A stretch of 64,000 nucleotides of DNA, from contig CM060075.1 of assembly GCA_030533445.1 (NCBI GenBank), forward strand, positions 35,147,196-35,211,195, written 5' to 3'. Numbering within the stretch: the stretch's first letter is position 1; every line of letters begins with the position of its first letter. The position numbers were made by a program, and so were the translations under genes. The notes beneath the pieces are model-generated. The model was not told where the DNA came from, ran no database searches, and saw only the letters and a program-made list of their open reading frames with translations. Shown here piece by piece: positions 12,965-36,130 of this stretch. The DNA is from Cyprinodon diabolis. Taxonomy: Eukaryota; Chordata; Actinopteri; Cyprinodontiformes; Cyprinodontidae.

Positions 12965-13029
12965 GCATTGTGCAATGGCGAAACCACCAAGACAAATGTG
13001 TGTTTATCCTTCAAAGAAGTGGGAAAAGG
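12965..13029 (+). pseudogene. second orphan exon-like island, unknown gene
   Basis: A 65-base stretch bounded by a good acceptor (CCCCTTCCAG) and a good donor (GGGTAAGG). One frame is open and reads ALCNGETTKTNVCLSFKEVG. The two cysteines near a VCLSF stretch faintly recall integrin alpha thigh segments, but it is too short to assign. It lies 140 bases after the first island, on the same strand. Confidence 0.28.
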
Positions 13030-13039
13030 GTAAGGAGAA

Positions 13040-13850
13040 CTAAAAGATAAGTAGAAAAGGGTGGTGTGGGGAGCCTTTCATTGGCCCCCAAGACTTGGAT
13101 TAGAATGTCATATAAATCAGGTTTCCAGTGGTAACAACACTGGAAAGCCTGGGATTTGCACATATTCTCCTACCCATCTTCCCAATCCGCTATTAAATGT
13201 TTATTTTTTACCTTTATATTTCTTTATTCAAGAGGTATCCTACTTTCCATTATTATTAATAGAATAAAGCTATTACAAAAAAAAAAAAATAAGGAACGTG
13301 ATTTTTATCATTTCTTTTAATGAGCAACAAATTCCTTGCACAGTCATTTCTCCCCAGCAACAATGGGGGTATTTGTTACCTTCAACAGCAAAAGCCTGGA
13401 TACAGCTGAAAGGAGCCGAGTTATAGTGACAGGAGGAGAGAATGAAAGGAGAAGAATGTGAGAAACTGAAGGATCAAAACAATGCAGAAGGGGGAGTGCG
13501 ATATGTGGAACTGAGCTGCGGGAGCTATTAGGCAAAAGAACATTGTTAGCTAAGTAGCCTACCACCTGTTTTCGGTTGCATTTTGAATCTTTTATTTACA
13601 CAGTGACGGTTGATTTAATGGTCAAACTTTGTTAAACTTGGAGCTAACCAAGGGGGGAAACCTTAGCATTGGTTTATTGTGCAGTCAAGGAAAATGTGCA
13701 GAGAATTTGGTCATTTGTTTCAAATAATATTTGCATTTTTTGCCCTTCAGCAAGGAGGGTAGCAGACCCATACCATGAAAAGTACTTATATTTCTTTTAC
13801 TCTTGCTCTTCTTTTTATCCAATTGTCTTTGATTACTTCAGCTTTCTGTC
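13040..13850. other. intergenic, no gene seen
   Basis: No recognisable coding region; includes a short A-run at 13276-13289. Confidence 0.55.
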
Positions 13851-13858
13851 ATATAGCT

Positions 13859-14364
13859 CAGCGGTCCCCAACCACCAGGCCGCGGACCGGTACCAGTCCG
13901 TCGGTCATTTGGTACCGGGACGCACAGAAAAAAGTATATGTATATATAATTTATCGACGATCAGAGTCTGAGCAATGTTTTTTTATTTTGAAAAATATGA
14001 AAAAATGTCAGTATTCTCTCCCAATTACATCAGTCGGTGCATCTGTGCCTCTTGACACAGTTTAATTCAGTTCAAGACTCATCCTATCTATAACATCCTA
14101 TCATTGTGTAGCGGGATTTTCTGCGGTTACAGCGACCAAAAAAAAGCTACGGAGCAGACTGGACATCAGGAGCACACTTCCTGTGTCATTGTCTCCGATT
14201 ACGCCTAGATGGGACCGGCTTGTTGTTTTATTTTTATGCTGTTTGTATTTGATTTTATGCCAGTCGTATGATCGTATCATCCCCCCCGCCGCCGCCCCGC
14301 CGGTCCATGAAAATAAAGTCTGACATATAGCGGTCTGTGGTGCAAAAAAGGTTGGGGACCGCTG
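13859..14364. mobile_element. hAT-type non-autonomous element (MITE)
   Basis: Ends CAGCGGTCCCCAACC and GGTTGGGGACCGCTG are inverted copies. The flanking 8 bp ATATAGCT is repeated exactly on both sides (13851-13858 and 14365-14372), which is the hAT signature. The interior is 506 bp, CG-rich near the ends, with no transposase. Confidence 0.95.
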
Positions 14365-14515
14365 ATATAGCTGATTCTCACCATCCTTTTCTCTTTTGCC
14401 CTCTCTGCAGAGGGGGCAAGGCTATCTCAGGAGGTCTACAGACTGCAAATGAATATCTTTATGAATCAGTTGTAATTAGATTATCTATATGTTAGATTAG
14501 ATTAAATATACTTAA

Positions 14516-14804
14516 AGGTATATTGGACGATGTTCTTTTCATCAAAATAATTTGTCCTCCTAATTGTCAATCATTCTGGTCATATGTTTACATAAAGCCG
14601 TCCTACGTGCTCGTCCCTATTTTAACTTACCGGCGGTGAGTCTGACATAGTGGAAAATTTGCAAATCTTCTTTTCGAACGTAAGCTTGTATGAGTTTAAT
14701 AGGCATTTCCTCTTGGGAGCGGGTACAGGGTTGTGCATGTGCATTTTCTTGAAAGTGGAGAGGGCGGGTTTCTTAAAAATTCACGAAAATCCTCCACTAT
14801 ACCT
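14516..14804. mobile_element. MITE with TTAA target duplication
   Basis: Inverted ends AGGTATATTGGA and TCCACTATACCT are flanked by TTAA on both sides (14512-14515, 14805-14808). A TTAA target is used by piggyBac and Kolobok-type elements. It is 289 bp and non-coding. Confidence 0.65.
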
Positions 14805-14809
14805 TTAAG

Positions 14810-16287
14810 CACAACGAAGATACGATTTCTGGACGCACTTAGCAGTTCATAAAAAAGAAAAAGTGCAATTAAATTTAAAACAACACTCGGTTTATGAAAG
14901 TGTCTATGAGTACGAGGAATGATTGACTGTAGGGTGAGGTGCTTTGGAGAAGAACAGAACATTTACCATTTTCTCAAATGTACTTAACACTTTCTTTCTT
15001 TAAATTGGCCTGTATTATGCTTTTTTGTGTTTTAAAAAAGGTTGAATTAAGTCCTTTACATCCAGATCTTAGTCTTTCCCCTTTTTCTGCTGTATTTTTA
15101 ATCCTTCAAACTGCCTTCCTTCTCTTTCACATATTCAGTTTTTTAACTGGTGATACTCGTTTTGTATGAATCACTTAAAAATCTATGAATTTTTTTGCTA
15201 GTTTGGTAATTTGCTGCCCTTTGTGTTACATTAAGACCACAAATGGAAAGTGACATTTAGTCGCATTGTGTTATTTTAGTGCAATTTCTCTGTACTTTTA
15301 AAGTACTTTACAAAAGCTGAACCTTTCAGTGGGTTTTGATTTGACTATTTTACTCAGTTACATTATAAATATATCAGTTGCTGAGTTAAAATAAAAACCA
15401 AAAGAAGTAAAATAAACAAACCCCAGTAGCAGCAGTGATCCATCGGCTGGTAATCAGTTAAAATTGACCTGTAGAGCATTTTACTAAGTCTAGAGAGACG
15501 AAGACTAACCCAGCTTTAGTGTAGGTATTGGTAACATTATTCCTGGTCCATTACTCTTACTGGTTACATTTTCTCTTACATGTTTGAAGGCTGCTGCTCT
15601 TTAGACAGCGTAATGTACCAAAGGATGAGCTTTATTTTGGCAAACCTGGGGACTCTTCTTTTATTTGCTGAAGGAGCAGGAAGTAGAAATGAGCTACATA
15701 CTGCAGCTGATTGATCAGTTCCTGACTTCACCTTTAGGTTATAAAGAAGAAAAAGCTGACTGAGACATTGTTGATAAAGAAATTTGATTGCCTTTCATTT
15801 TTTCCATGCATTGTGTTCTTCCTTCCTTATCCTTTAACCTATCTTTGGCATTTGTTTTTGTGTCGTTCCTTCCTTTCTAGTGTTTCACCTTTCTTCGTTT
15901 CTTTTCTCTCCTTCCTTCCTCCCATTTCCCTACCATATTTCTTTTCCTTGCATCATCCTGTCCACCTCTCTTCCATATGTTCTTCCTTTTTTTCCTCCTC
16001 ATGTTCCATCAGAGGTCAGTCCTTCCTCCTTCATGTCTCATTTATTCCTTGTTTCGTCCGTCCCTGTGCCCTTTTTGTTGTTTATTCTTACCTTACTTTA
16101 GTTCTTTATGGACACTGCGATGAAAGTAGAACAGGAAAGGAAAAAAAGGAGAAAAGATGAAAGTAAGAAAAGATAAGAGGGAGATAACATATAAGATAAC
16201 ATATAATAAAACATGTTTAGTCTCCTTAATCACCTGCAAATAGATATAAAAAAAACAGCGCGACTAAAGGATATAGTATAAGAGATA
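14810..16287. other. intergenic; pyrimidine-rich tract at 15785-16090
   Basis: No gene recognised. About 300 bases from 15785 are strongly biased to C and T on the plus strand, which creates an artificial open frame rich in Phe, Ser, Leu and Pro. Confidence 0.55.
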
Positions 16288-16289
16288 TA

Positions 16290-17510
16290 CACTCACCGGC
16301 CACTTTATTAGGTACCCCATGCTAGTAACGGGTTGGACCCCCTTTTGCCTTCAGAACTGTCTCAATTCTTCGTGGCATAGATTCAACAAGATACTGGAAG
16401 CATTCCTCAGGGAGTTTGGTCCATATTGACATGATGGCATCACACAGTTGCCGCAGATTTGTCGGCTGCGCATCCATGATGTGAATCTCCCGTTCCACCA
16501 CATCCCAAATATGCTCTATTGGATTGAGATCTGGTGACTGTGGAGGCATTTTGAGTACAGTGAACTCATTGTCATGTTCAAGAAACCAGTCTGAGATGAT
16601 TCCAGCTTTATGACATGGCGCATTATCCTGCTGAAAGTAGCCATCAGAAGTTGGGTACATTGTGGTCATAAAGGGATGGACATGGTCAGCAACAATACTC
16701 AGGTAGGCTGTGGCGTTGCAACGATGCTCAATTGGTACCAAGGGGCCCAAAGAGTGCCAAGAAAATATTCCCCACACCATGACACCACCACCACCAGCCT
16801 GAACCGTTGATACAAGGCAGGATGGATCCATGCTTTCATTTTGTAGACGCCAAATTCTGACCCTACCATCCGAATGTCGCAGCAGAAATCGAGACTCATC
16901 AGACCAGGCAACGTTTTTCCAATCTTCTATTGTCCAATTTCGATGAGCTTGTGCAAATTGTAGCCTCAGTTTCCTGTTCTTAGCTGAAAGGAGTGGCACC
17001 CGGTGTGGTCTTCTGCTGCTGTAGCCCATCTGCCTCAAAGTTCGACGTACTGTGCGTTCAGAGATACTCTTCTGCCCACCTTGGTTGTAACGGGTGGTTA
17101 TTTGAGTCACTGTTGCCCTTCTATCAGCTCGAACCAGTCTGGCCATTCTCCTCTGACCTCTGGCATCAACAAGGCATTTCCGCCCACAGAACTGCCGCTC
17201 ACTGGATGTTTTTTCTTTTTCGGACCATTCTCTGTAAACCCTAGAGATGGTTGTGCGTGAAAATCCCAGTAGATCAGCAGTTTCTGAAATACTCAGACCA
17301 GCCCTTCTGGCACCAACAATCATGCTACGTTCAAAGTCACTCAAATCACCTTTCTTCCCCATACTGATGCTCGGTTTGAACTGCAGGAGATTGTCTTGAC
17401 CATGTCTACATGCCTAAATGCAATGAGTTGCCGCCATGTGATTGGCTGCTTAGAAATTAAGTGTTAACAAGCAGTTGGACAGGTGTACCTAATAAAGTGG
17501 CCAGTGAGTG
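16290..17510 (-). mobile_element. complete Tc1/mariner-type transposon with short inverted repeats
   Basis: The ends CACTCACCGGCCACTTTATT and CACTCACTGGCCACTTTATT (on opposite strands) make an inverted repeat of about 26 bp. Target TA lies at 16288-16289 and 17511-17512. Length is 1221 bp. The same family is present, broken and in the opposite orientation, at 33545-34687. Confidence 0.95.
16322..17362 (-). CDS. Tc1/mariner-type transposase, intact DD34E
   Basis: A 346-residue cut-and-paste transposase starting [20 protein letters not shown]. The N-terminal helix-turn-helix ([20 protein letters not shown]) is followed by a second DNA-binding half with a GRK motif. The triad is D in WSDESRF, D in QQDNAPCH and E in NPIEHIW. 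It ends AKGGPTRY just inside the left terminal repeat, a very compact layout. No stops or shifts are present. The broken relative at 33693 lacks 20 residues of the helix-turn-helix and has several frame breaks, so this copy is the better preserved of the two. Confidence 0.95.
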   Translation of the reverse strand: MGKKGDLSDFERSMIVGARRAGLSISETADLLGFSRTTISRVYREWSEKEKTSSERQFCGRKCLVDARGQRRMARLVRADRRATVTQITTRYNQGGQKSISERTVRRTLRQMGYSSRRPHRVPLLSAKNRKLRLQFAQAHRNWTIEDWKNVAWSDESRFLLRHSDGRVRIWRLQNESMDPSCLVSTVQAGGGGVMVWGIFSWHSLGPLVPIEHRCNATAYLSIVADHVHPFMTTMYPTSDGYFQQDNAPCHKAGIISDWFLEHDNEFTVLKMPPQSPDLNPIEHIWDVVEREIHIMDAQPTNLRQLCDAIMSIWTKLPEECFQYLVESMPRRIETVLKAKGGPTRY

Positions 17511-17512
17511 TA

Positions 17513-17765
17513 ATAAAGTAACACCTTAATACTATCGTTGAAGTATAAGCGGTACTATTTAATCTGACATGTATACTGTGGTAGCTGAAGGTACGAATGT
17601 GGGCTTTCTGTATGGAAGTGAATCTCTAAGTACCTGGAAATAAGCACTTGTAGTTTTTCTTTTCTTTCTAAATTGTAATGACTGACAATAGCACTATGTT
17701 AACCTCAGGAAAGTTATTATTTTGTTAAATTAATATAATATATATATGATGGTTTATATTTTTTC
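17513..17765. other. short spacer, no gene seen
   Basis: AT-rich DNA between a Tc1-like element and a MITE. Confidence 0.5.
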
Positions 17766-17767
17766 TA

Positions 17768-18045
17768 CACTGGAAAAAATCCAAATCTAGATAAGTCTTT
17801 TTTTTTTTTTTATAAGTGCATTTGTTCTTGGATTGAGTGGGTACAAGTGGCATTTTGCCAGTGGCACAAGACAATTTACTGTTAAAATAGGAAAACACAA
17901 CTTCATTGTTTTATTTCAAGTGCATTTTATCTAATTATCTTATTTTAAGAGTAAAAATACTCATTCCATTGGCAAACTACCTCATTTACCTACTCAAATT
18001 AAGAGTAAATAATCTTAATTTAAGAAAATGTTTGTTTTTCCAGTG
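17768..18045. mobile_element. MITE with CACTGGAAAAA inverted ends
   Basis: A 278 bp element with ends CACTGGAAAAA and TTTTTCCAGTG, flanked by TA on both sides (17766-17767, 18046-18047). It is a relative of 10833-11121. It ends about 290 bases upstream of the claudin start codon, so it lies in or next to the claudin promoter or 5' UTR. Confidence 0.85.
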
Positions 18046-18338
18046 TAGAAGGAGTTGAACCAAACATTTATTATTAACACTTTTCAAGTAATTTGTGTGA
18101 TGCCAACAAAATTTTGGAAGAATCAGCCCAGTTTGGGAGCAGACAGGATTCCCACACCCACTTTCACACCATCACCCCCTCCGTGGAAGCCCACCCACCC
18201 TCAGGGATTCACCTCTCTCTGCACACTGACTCTGCATACAGCGCTGTTAAGCCCAAACGGTCCGAAGGAAGTTTTGGAAGTGAACTTTTTTAGGGGGTAA
18301 AATCTCGTCTCTTTGCGCCAGGAAAGTTTAATTACAGA

Positions 18339-30005
<11,667 letters not shown>

Positions 30006-30812
30006 GATCTCCCTCTGCTGGCTGGGACTGCTGGGTATCAAAAAGACAAGAAGAAGAAGAAAGAATGACCCCCTCAGTTTGTTATAGTGTCAGAGGAACA
30101 GAAGCGAAGATGACAGAGTAGCGAACAGAATCAAGGAGAACAAAAATGAGACATACTTTACTTTTATATGCACAGCCATGGCTTTAATGAGAATTTAATT
30201 ATCTGAATCGTCCCATCAAAGCCTTTTCTCACTCCATCCACACATTCTGCAGTTGTTTACAATTGGTCTTCTCAAATACATTATAATTGGATACCCCTAT
30301 TTAATACCCGAGGCGTTAGGGTGTGACCCCTTGGTTTGCAGCCTAATATTATGGATTAAAGCCAAGCTTTGCAGCAGTATGTCAGAGCTAGCAGTTATTA
30401 GCACCTGTCATGTAATTGAAAGTAATCAGTTCCAGCGTGGTGTGCAGGCTGCAGCTCTGTCCACGTGATGATAAGTCTGTGTTTTATTGTTTCAGTGTGT
30501 ACTAAAATAGATTTTACAGTGAGCATGGTGTGACTTCTCACACAGACCTCATTGTGTAGAGTTATTATACCAAACAACACTCAATGCTCTTTAGATTAGT
30601 CTCTTAGACACTGTTAGAAATATTTGTTTTTTTTACCCCTGTTGTAATCATATTTATTTCATTGAAGGTTAAGTTTAAGTTTGAAGGGTCTGTAGTTTGA
30701 TGGTTGTGTAGATTTTATTCTGTTATTCTCTGAGATGTAACTCCTGTTCTTTATAAACGTCTGGCTCTTTTTTCCAGAATAATGTTTTAAAAGAGTATTT
30801 TTAACATAGTGA

Positions 30813-30818
30813 AATAAA
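30813..30818 (+). terminator. claudin polyadenylation signal
   Basis: AATAAA about 810 bases after the claudin stop codon. It would give a 3' UTR of roughly 0.8 kb. Confidence 0.55.
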
Positions 30819-31149
30819 AACACTGCAGACATATTTAGTGTGTAATGGTTACAAATTGCTTTGTGTTGCGTTGTCGCCTCAGCAGATTTTTCTATTGCTT
30901 TTTTTGCCAGACTTACACGTTTGAGACAAAGAAATGTTCAAATAAGACAAATGAATCTAAATGCCCGTTCATCTTTTATTTTCTTATTTTGTGCCACCTA
31001 ATAAGTGAAAACTGGTGATGATTTTTTCATCACTGCTGAAGATTGTTTTTAACTGTTTTGCAGAATTTTTTTATTTTTCTACAATGAAGTTTTTATTTAA
31101 GGTCATTCCCAGCAGACTCAATGAGATTGGAATACAGACTTTGACTAGG

Positions 31150-31575
31150 CCACATACACTTAGACTTAGATTACTTAGACTTAGACAGATTTTATTTGTC
31201 ATGTTGTTTACACAAGTGTAAAAAAAAACCCAGAAATTTCGTTTGGAAACAGCTCTCTTGACAATTTCATATTTTTTTAAAGATGCAGCCTTGAAAAATA
31301 GTAAAAACGACTGTAAATTTACAGTTCTAACATTTTTTTTAATAATGATTAAATGTAATAAAATACGATACAATAACCCATTTTACAAAACATTTAGCAG
31401 TGTAATGGCAGTGGGGAAGAAACTGTTGTGGAATCTGCTTGACCTGCATCCAATGCTTCGAAGTCTCTTCCCCGAGGGCAGCAGGGAGAACAGTCTATGG
31501 TGGGGGTGAGAGGGGTAATTTATGACTTTACAGGCTCGGGACACACAGCGCTGGGATGAAATGTCTTTTATGGAG
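31150..31575 (+). mobile_element. decayed LINE/SINE 3' region with CTTAGA units
   Basis: Repeated CTTAGACTTAGA text leads into CAGATTTTATTTGTCATG and AAATTTCGTTT. Later come CTTCCCCGAGGGCAGCAGG and TGGGGGTGAGAGGGG. These are hallmarks of a widespread fish retroelement 3' region. A second short piece of it lies at 62295-62380. Confidence 0.6.
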
Positions 31576-33542
31576 GGACAATAGAGGTCAAATTCAGATA
31601 ATCATCCAACTGCATAACACAAAAGTCTAATATTTAAGACTAAGCTAACAGTCTGACATTCTACGTTAGGTTTTTCTACCAAAGCAGAACTTAAGGTTTC
31701 AACATTTTAGTAGGTCATCCAGGAGTGAAAGGACCCTTTAGGTCATCATTCTGTCTAAATCATCTTTGTATTTATCCCTCTGAAATGCTTTGTTACTTTT
31801 ACATCAGAAGTAATAGGATGGAAACCATACAAAGATATCAACCTTAATCTAATCACTCAAAAGATTATTGTCCCAAAAGTCTTGAAGATCATTTGAATGT
31901 TTCTTTGGCACCTGTAAACCTGGTCTTCGGCTTCTTTTTGGCCTACTTTTAAGTTAAGGTAACTAAGGTCTCAAATTATTAAGGTGTTATTTGTTAGCTG
32001 GAGAGCTGTGGAATCATTGTCTTTAGCTTCTATAAGATTTTGATAGATACAGATGAGCAAAATTTGCTTAATAAAAATGTGGGATGCTAAGGAACACCTT
32101 GCAAACAAAAATAATTGCTGAAACTGAGTCAAAGGGTGCTTCAGTTTTAGTTACTTTTATGAACCCAAGCTGTTGTAATTTAATATAGTCTTTCTAATCA
32201 AGTCTTTTTTTTTGTTAAATAAAGCATTATAAATACACCCCAAAACATGGAACTCAGCTTGTGAGACTAGAAAATAATCATGCTCTATACAGTATATAAG
32301 CTTATAAAGGGATCATAGTGGCAATTGTAATCCTCCTAAGAGGCTTAAAATGTAGCTCTGGGGCCCACTAGTGGCAGGGGAGGCCCCATGCTATGCATAG
32401 TCTGAATATAGGTGCTAAAAACTGCTTCCTAAAAAGATATTAAATAACATTAGAAAGATTTTATACTCTTTGCAGAAAGTTAAACCATAAATGGATTTTA
32501 TTACACATGGAATGAAACATTTAGGGGCCTTTTAAAATAATTCTGATGATTTTGGCTAGAAGAGACAATTCAGCCATTACATGAAACCAATGTATGGATG
32601 ATGTGTTGTTGCTATATTAGAGCCTTTATTATGAGGAAGGCTATTTTAATGTCCAGAAGAAGTCACACAAAGAGGGTAAGCAAATTATTTATTTCCTCAA
32701 GAATCTGTCAGTTCTGAATGTTGTTTTCAAGCATATTCATTGTAGGTAGAGTGGAAGGGAAAAGTGTGGCAGAAAAAGGACCCCAGGTGCTTTGACACAT
32801 TTCCACACTGTCTACGGTTTAATGATCACAGTGTTACTTTGACAGGAAAGCAAACCCTAACCTCAATTTAAAGGATAGTCTCTGGATTAATGTCAGATTA
32901 AAGAGACACTGGACCTAACAATGTAGATGATCCTTAAAATTACTTTCATAAGCCTGACATTTGCATAAAATACCCATTTTAATTAGATTTGATGTAATAT
33001 TACAATTTTCAGGGACAATAAATGTGAGGGTTTCATTATCTGTAAGCCATAATCATTTCAATTATAATCATCAAGGCATTTCTAGATGTTCGGTTATAGC
33101 GAAAAGCAGCCCTGGTTTCAGCAGAATAACACCTCTGCCTGCACAAGAAATTCTAGAACATAACAGTTCAGTTCCATGTAGTTTCAGATTTGTTTAGATC
33201 AGTAAAGAAATAAAATTCCTATTTGAAGCTTGGCTTTTTATTAACTCAGTTCATCTTTGTCAGATACTGAAACATGTTTATGATCATAAAATATAAGAGA
33301 TCTGTAAGGAGGCATGTTTAAGTAATAACGGGTATATTTAAAAGTATATGGAAGGGTCACTGATCATGGCTCTCTTGCTGTGCTGTGGAAATCATGTCTG
33401 GACTTGAAACTGGAAAATCCCCACGAGGCCATTTTGCATTTGTGTTTTTCCACATTACAGTCCTGGAAAGAGTGTGGAAAATCTGAAGGCAAGGAAAACT
33501 GGTTAATTGTAAAACTGCTCATAGGACTCAACAGCCAGCAAC
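31576..33542. other. intergenic between cldn7 and camk2n, no gene seen
   Basis: AT-rich DNA with only short, motif-free open frames. Confidence 0.55.
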
Positions 33543-33544
33543 TA

Positions 33545-34687
33545 CACTCACCGGCCACTTTATTAGGTACACCTGTCCAACTGCTCGTTAACACCTAATT
33601 TCTAAGCATCCAATCACATGGCGGCAACTCAGTGCATTTAGGCATGTAGACATGGTCAAGACAATCTCCTGCAGTTCAAACCGAGCATCACTATGGGGAA
33701 GAAAGGTGATTTGAGTGACTTTGAACGTGGCATGATTGTTGGTGCCATCTCTAGGGTTTACAGAGAATGGTCCGAAAAAGAAAAAACATCCAGTGAGCGG
33801 CAGTTCTGTGGGCTCAAATGCCTTGTTGATGCCAGAGGTCAGAGGAGAATGGCCAGACTGGTTCGAGCTGATAGAAGGGCAACAGTGACTCAAATAACCA
33901 CCCGTTACAACCAAGGTGGGCAGAAGAGCATCTCTGAACGCACAGTACGTCGAACTTTGAGGCAGATGAGCTACAGCAGCAGAAGACCACACCGGGTGCC
34001 ACTCCTTTCAGCTAAGAACAGGAAACTGAGGCTACAATTTGCACAAGCTCATCGAAATTGGACAATATAAGATTGGAAAAACGTTGCCTGGTCTGATGAG
34101 TCTCGATTTCTGCTGCAACATTCGGATGGTAGGGTCAGAATTTGGCGTCTACAACATGAAAGCATGGATCCATCCTGCCTTTTATCAACGGTTCAGGCTG
34201 GTGGTGGTGGTGTCATGGTGTGGGGAATATTTTCTTGGCACTCTTTGGGCCCCTTGGTACCAATTGAGCATCGTTGCAACGCCACAGCCTACCTGAGTAT
34301 TGTTGCTGACCATGTCCATCCCTTTATGACCACAATGTACCCAACTTCTGATGGCTACTTTCAGCAGGATAATGCGCCATGTCATAAAGCTGGAATCATC
34401 TCAGACTGGTTTCTTGAACATGACTGTACTCAAATGGCCTCCACAGTCACCAGATCTCAATCCAATAGAGCATCTTTGGGATGTGGTGGAACGGGAGATT
34501 CGTATCATGGATGTGCAGCCGACAAATCAACTGTATGATGCCATCATGTCAGTATGGACCAAACTCCCTGAGGAATGCTTCCAGCACCTTGTTGAATCTA
34601 TGCCACGAAGAATTGAGGCAGTTCTGAGGGCAAAAGGGGGTCCAACCGTTACTAGCATGGGGTACCTAATAAAGTGGCTGGTGAGTG
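33545..34687 (+). mobile_element. defective copy of the 16.3 kb Tc1/mariner-type element
   Basis: Same ends (CACTCACCGGCCACTTTATT and inverted partner), with TA at 33543-33544 and 34688-34689. Length is 1143 bp against 1221 bp for the intact copy, from several internal deletions. Orientation is opposite to that copy. Confidence 0.95.
33693..34655 (+). pseudogene. broken Tc1/mariner-type transposase
   Basis: Starts [18 protein letters not shown], then jumps to ISRVYREW. A 60-base in-frame deletion removed most of the first helix-turn-helix. A TAA stop interrupts at about 34069 (after AHRNWTI). An 11-base deletion near 34423 shifts the frame between the second and third catalytic residues. A further loss near 34530 and a one-base loss before the stop follow. 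Catalytic motifs QQDNAPCH and NPIEHLW remain readable in different frames. It cannot make a working enzyme but could still be mobilised through its intact ends. Confidence 0.92.
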
Positions 34688-34821
34688 TATGTCCAGCGTC
34701 TTGTGTTGCATCATTTAACATAAATTAAAAATAAGGTGGTCCAGTGTTACAGCAGGTGCACAATGCAACAGACTGGCGTCAGTCCCCCCTAGAAGGGTAG
34801 AGTGGATGTCACCCTCTTCTC

Positions 34822-35342
34822 TTATAGCTCATAATTAGAGTGGCTCAGGTTATCCTGAGCTATCTCTATAGTTATGCTGCTTTAGGCTTAGACCTCTGTT
34901 TGTTTATAGAGGTTTTCCAGTGTAGTCCTGTTTCTGACTGTGAATGGCTGGATTGCTCTACATCCTCTGACATGGTAGCTGGCTCAGAGGCTGTCTGCCT
35001 GGCTGCGTGTTTCCTGGACGGGGCTGCCTTTTACAGTTGCCTTTTGTATCTCTGCTTCTGTCTCCTTGAAACCCAGTCGGCCTCAGCAGATGGCCGCTCA
35101 CACTGAGCCTGGTTCTGCTGGAGGTTTCTTCCTGTTAAAGGGGAGTTTTTCCTCTCCACTGTCACTGCAAGCATGCTTAGTGTGAGGGATTGCATTCCAG
35201 TCAAATAGTTGATGCAATCAACTGGTTTCCTTAGAGAGAAAACTTTGAATCAATTTGACTGGATGATCTGGTGAACTGTAAAGTGCCTTAAGATGACATA
35301 TGTTGTGAATTGGTGCTTTATAAATAAACTGAATTGAATTCT
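34822..35342 (+). mobile_element. L2-clade LINE 3' UTR
   Basis: Matches the reverse complement of 53945-54670: CCTGGTTCTGCTGGAGGTTT, CAAGCATGCTTAGTGTGAGG and the end AAATAAACTGAATTGAATT. It is truncated before any coding sequence and starts about 135 bases after the broken Tc1 copy. Confidence 0.85.
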
Positions 35343-36130
35343 CCTATCCTTATGAGTAAAGCAAACTGGTTCCAAAACCAAAAGGATGCTACACAAATCA
35401 AACCTGAAGTGATATTTGAAAAAGATGAACTACCTTTATTGCAGACAAGATTTATTGACTTTGTGGTAAAGGTGACCAAAAAGTCCTAAGATAAACCTAA
35501 CACTCTCATATGTCAATATTTGAAATAACATATTTGTGTTTGATGATAAAAATCAATATTTATCGCCACCTCCAGCAGTTGCCCTGAAACAATCATTTTG
35601 TTTTTCAAATAATCAGAGCAAATGTAGGAACGTTTAATGGCATAGATGCTATTTTTTTTCCTCTGATGAGGTATAAATATAATGGAGACCCTTTCCTCCA
35701 AAATGAAAAACACAGAACATGAGATTCAAGCATAGCTGGCGTTTCATCAGCTTAAAGCCATCGTCAGTGCCACAGGATTCTAAACAGGCAAAGAAAATCA
35801 TTGAAATAAGGATGAAAAAATAGGGAATTTTCTGTCTAACCATCATGTATTGAGCTCTCTTGGGTGGTTTTTGTATGTAGTGAGAGATGACATTTAAGTG
35901 ATGCTTTGGGCTTATTTCAAATCTTGTCCTTTTTAGGTGAAGGCAACCTCTGCTCCTTTCACCTCCCTTCAATGATCCACAGAACTTCATTAAGTCTAGA
36001 TATTATTAATCAAATAGTTGCACCGTTTTCAAATCCTATGAACTAAATCTGTAATAAACAGCAAATATTTAACACAAATATTTTTGCTCATGGTAACGTT
36101 TGTGAAAATAAAAGAGACTTTGTAAGGATT
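35343..36130. other. intergenic, no gene seen
   Basis: AT-rich; nothing recognised. Confidence 0.5.

Noticed and set aside
15768..16160. 130-codon open frame
   Set aside because: Product of a C/T-rich tract; composition is only Phe/Ser/Leu/Pro/Cys and no motif.
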